From: Candidatus Vagococcus giribetii
GTDB lineage: Bacteria > Bacillota > Bacilli > Lactobacillales > Vagococcaceae
Reading direction: 5' to 3'
Length of the DNA: 64,000 nt
Assembly (NCBI RefSeq): GCF_017316185.1
Contig: NZ_JAFLVX010000018.1
Coordinates: forward strand, 1-64,000
The translations under genes were made by a program, and so were the position numbers. The notes beneath the pieces were generated by a model. The model searched no databases. It saw only the letters and a program-made list of their open reading frames with translations, and was not told the DNA's origin. Within the stretch, counting starts at the first letter, position 1; each line of letters starts with the position of its first letter. Below, in pieces: positions 62,293-64,000 of this stretch.

Positions 62293-63729
62293 ATGGAAAA
62301 GTTTTTTAAGTTAAAAGAAAATGGGACAACAGTTTCAACTGAAATTATAGCGGGATTAACAACATTTTTTGCTATGAGTTATATTTTATTCGTGAATCCG
62401 TCAATTCTTTCTTTATCAGGAATGCCATTTCAAGCAGTATTCTTGGCGACTATCTTGAGTTCTGTAGTAGGAACATTGGTGATGGGATTATTTGCGAACG
62501 TTCCTTATGCCCAAGCACCAGGAATGGGATTAAATGCCTTCTTTACTTTTACAGTGGTATTTGGTTTAGGTTATTCATGGGAACAAGCTTTAGCAATGGT
62601 GTTTCTATGTGGGATGATTAATATTGTTATTACAGTGACTAAATTAAGAAAACTGATTATTAAATCAATTCCTGAGAGTTTACAACATGCTATTGGTGGA
62701 GGAATCGGAATATTTGTCGCTTATGTAGGAATTAAAAATGCAGGCTTTCTACAATTTACCTCAGATGCTAATGCGATTGTGTCATCGAATGTAGAAGATG
62801 GTGCTGTAACGAATGTTGTTTCTAATGGTGGGATTGTTCCGGCATTAGCTAACTTTAATAACCCAGCTATTTTACTAGCTGTTATTGGATTAGTCTTAAC
62901 AACAATTTTAGTGATTAAACAAGTTCGCGGAGCTATTTTAATTGGGATTGTCGTGACGTCTTTTATCTCAATTCCTATGGGAGTTGTTGATTTATCAAGT
63001 ATTAACTTTGCAGAAAATTCATTATCAAACTCATTTAAAGAGTTAGGAACAACTTTTGGAGCAGCTTTTGGACCTAATGGGATGCCGTCTTTATTTGCAG
63101 ATGCTTCAAAAATTCCTCAAGTATTATTAACTGTTTTGGCATTTAGTTTATCGGATATTTTCGATACGATTGGAACATTTATCGGAACAGGTCGTCGTAC
63201 TGGTATTTTCTCTAAAGAAGATGAAGAAGCAGTTGAAAATAGTAGTGGAATCCATTCGAAAATGGATAAAGCGTTATTCTCTGACGCGATTGCAACAAGT
63301 GTCGGAGCAGTTTTAGGAACAAGTAATGTAACCACTTATGTGGAAAGTGCAGCAGGTATCGGAGCAGGTGGACGTACAGGCTTAACTTCAGTTGTTGTGG
63401 CAGGTCTATTTTTATTAAGTAGTTTCTTATCACCGATTGTTGCAGTTGTGCCACCACAAGCGACAGCACCAGCCTTAATCTTAGTTGGTGTTATGATGAT
63501 GGCGTCATTCAAGGAAATCAATTGGACAGATTTAGATGATGCTGTGCCAGCTTTCTTCACGTCAATTTTCATGGGGCTATGCTATAGTATTTCATACGGA
63601 ATTGCAGCAGGTTTCATTTTTTACGTAATTATCAAAGTGATTAAAGGAAAAATGAAAGAAATTTCTCCTGTTCTTTGGATTGTGACAGGTCTTTTCCTAA
63701 TCAATTTTATTGTCTTAGCTATTCTATAA
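62293..63729 (+). CDS. Hypoxanthine/guanine permease, AzgA/PbuG-PbuO family
   Basis: 478 residues with about twelve to fourteen membrane segments. The opening FFKLKENGTTVSTEIIAGLTTFFAMSYILFVNP, then PYAQAPGMGLNAFFTFTVV, PESLQHAIGGGIGIFVAYVG and LSDIFDTIGTFIGTGRRTG, and TYVESAAGIGAGGRTGLTSV, are the full set of AzgA-type NCS2 signatures. It imports oxidised purines with protons. GGGTGG precedes ATG 62293 at a long spacing. Single gene with promoter and terminator. Confidence 0.92.
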   Translation: MEKFFKLKENGTTVSTEIIAGLTTFFAMSYILFVNPSILSLSGMPFQAVFLATILSSVVGTLVMGLFANVPYAQAPGMGLNAFFTFTVVFGLGYSWEQALAMVFLCGMINIVITVTKLRKLIIKSIPESLQHAIGGGIGIFVAYVGIKNAGFLQFTSDANAIVSSNVEDGAVTNVVSNGGIVPALANFNNPAILLAVIGLVLTTILVIKQVRGAILIGIVVTSFISIPMGVVDLSSINFAENSLSNSFKELGTTFGAAFGPNGMPSLFADASKIPQVLLTVLAFSLSDIFDTIGTFIGTGRRTGIFSKEDEEAVENSSGIHSKMDKALFSDAIATSVGAVLGTSNVTTYVESAAGIGAGGRTGLTSVVVAGLFLLSSFLSPIVAVVPPQATAPALILVGVMMMASFKEINWTDLDDAVPAFFTSIFMGLCYSISYGIAAGFIFYVIIKVIKGKMKEISPVLWIVTGLFLINFIVLAIL

Positions 63730-63734
63730 GTCTT

Positions 63735-63771
63735 AAAACAAACAAGTTGAAACTGGCTTGTTTGTTTTTTT
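63735..63771 (+). terminator. Intrinsic terminator after the purine permease
   Basis: Perfect 12-bp stem AAAACAAACAAG (63735-63746) with CTTGTTTGTTTT (63757-63768), followed by T residues. Confidence 0.9.
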
Positions 63772-63841
63772 ATGCAATTTAATAGAAAATAGACGTAAAA
63801 AGGAGTAGAATGGATGTTAACTATTTATAGGGAGTGGTTGA

Positions 63842-64000
63842 ATGGAAGAATTGGAAAGAACTGCTTTATTACGAGATCTTGATGCAATTCTCACTAGAAT
63901 AGAGGATTTTGATTGGGAGTATCGTTTAGATCGGTTCACAGAAAAAGTTGAGACTGAAAGAGTATCAGCTACGAACGTATTAAATGAAATGGAATTATCT
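63842..64000 (+). CDS. Start of an unknown gene, cut by the window end
   Basis: ATG 63842 follows GGGAGTGG; 53 codons stay open to the last base. The visible part is hydrophilic and helical with a repeating acidic pattern (RDLDAILTRIEDFDWEYRLDRF) and no signal peptide. I do not recognise it. Confidence 0.6.
   Translation, partial: MEELERTALLRDLDAILTRIEDFDWEYRLDRFTEKVETERVSATNVLNEMELS

Overview
The window looks like the chromosome of a low-GC Gram-positive lactic acid bacterium of the Enterococcaceae (Vagococcus or a close relative is my inference). The reasons are the strongly A+T-rich third codon positions, GGAGG-type ribosome binding sites, sigma-A promoters with 16-18 bp spacers, many intrinsic terminators, an alaS T-box, and a tmRNA tag ending NENNTFALAA that is close to the enterococcal tag as I remember it. 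Most of the window is orderly core metabolism. Accessory or decayed DNA sits at 1-1,230, 6.3-6.5 kb, 54.1-55.6 kb and 55.7-59.6 kb.

Layout. 1-1,181: a truncated IS200/IS605 transposase fused to a HerA-like ATPase remnant, then a broken 6-phospho-beta-glucosidase gene. 1.2-7.3 kb: a small unknown gene, ftsW/rodA, a divergent folD with an MFS transporter, leucine dehydrogenase under a catabolite-control site, and a HAD phosphatase. 7.4-14.8 kb: an AraC/GH39 regulator, then a four-gene run (asparaginase, aspartase, malic enzyme, fumarase) that converts asparagine to pyruvate and starts behind a perfect palindrome. 14.9-18.5 kb: a BceRS-type two-component system translationally coupled to an AlkD-type DNA glycosylase, then rlmN. 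18.6-22.7 kb: a cysteine-ended leader ORF, a class-C26 gamma-glutamyl peptidase, an OppA-type lipoprotein, and a DHA2 efflux pump behind an attenuator. 22.9-30.4 kb: the glycine cleavage operon gcvT-H-PA-PB, an acetyltransferase, and the DUF969-DUF979-pcp pyroglutamate cluster.

31.7-40.1 kb holds the complete run aroE-aroF-aroB-aroC-tyrA-aroA-aroK-pheA. It lies behind a consensus promoter, a 24-residue leader peptide rich in Phe and Tyr codons, mutually exclusive RNA hairpins and two terminators. 40.2-50.6 kb: LCP ligase, DegV, alanine racemase, an AEC carrier, a CshB-like helicase, a long imperfect hairpin, an Rrf2/NAD(P)H-binding pair, an acetyltransferase, and alaS under a T-box. 50.8-53.6 kb: a BceAB-type peptide-antibiotic transporter with no kinase or regulator beside it; the orphan BceRS-like pair at 15 kb is a plausible partner.

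53.7-55.6 kb: ssrA (tmRNA) with the remains of an integrated element at its 3' end: a truncated tyrosine integrase, repeated arm-type sites, one zinc-ribbon gene and a degenerate second att site. 55.7-59.2 kb holds small accessory genes (hydrolase, lipoprotein, histidine phosphatase, DUF4238, GNAT). 59.2-59.6 kb, which looks empty at first sight, carries two tiny minus-strand transcription units, each with its own promoter and terminator. 59.6-62.1 kb is a YtrABC-like GntR/ABC operon. 62.3-63.7 kb is a purine permease, and the start of an unknown gene runs off the end.

The least conventional signals are the aromatic leader-peptide attenuator (31.8 kb), the Cys-codon leader ORF ahead of a gamma-glutamyl peptidase (18.7 kb), the two micro-genes at 59.2-59.6 kb, the active-site-substituted FolD (3.0 kb), and the structured element at 45.8 kb. 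All calls are by reading alone; no database search was run.
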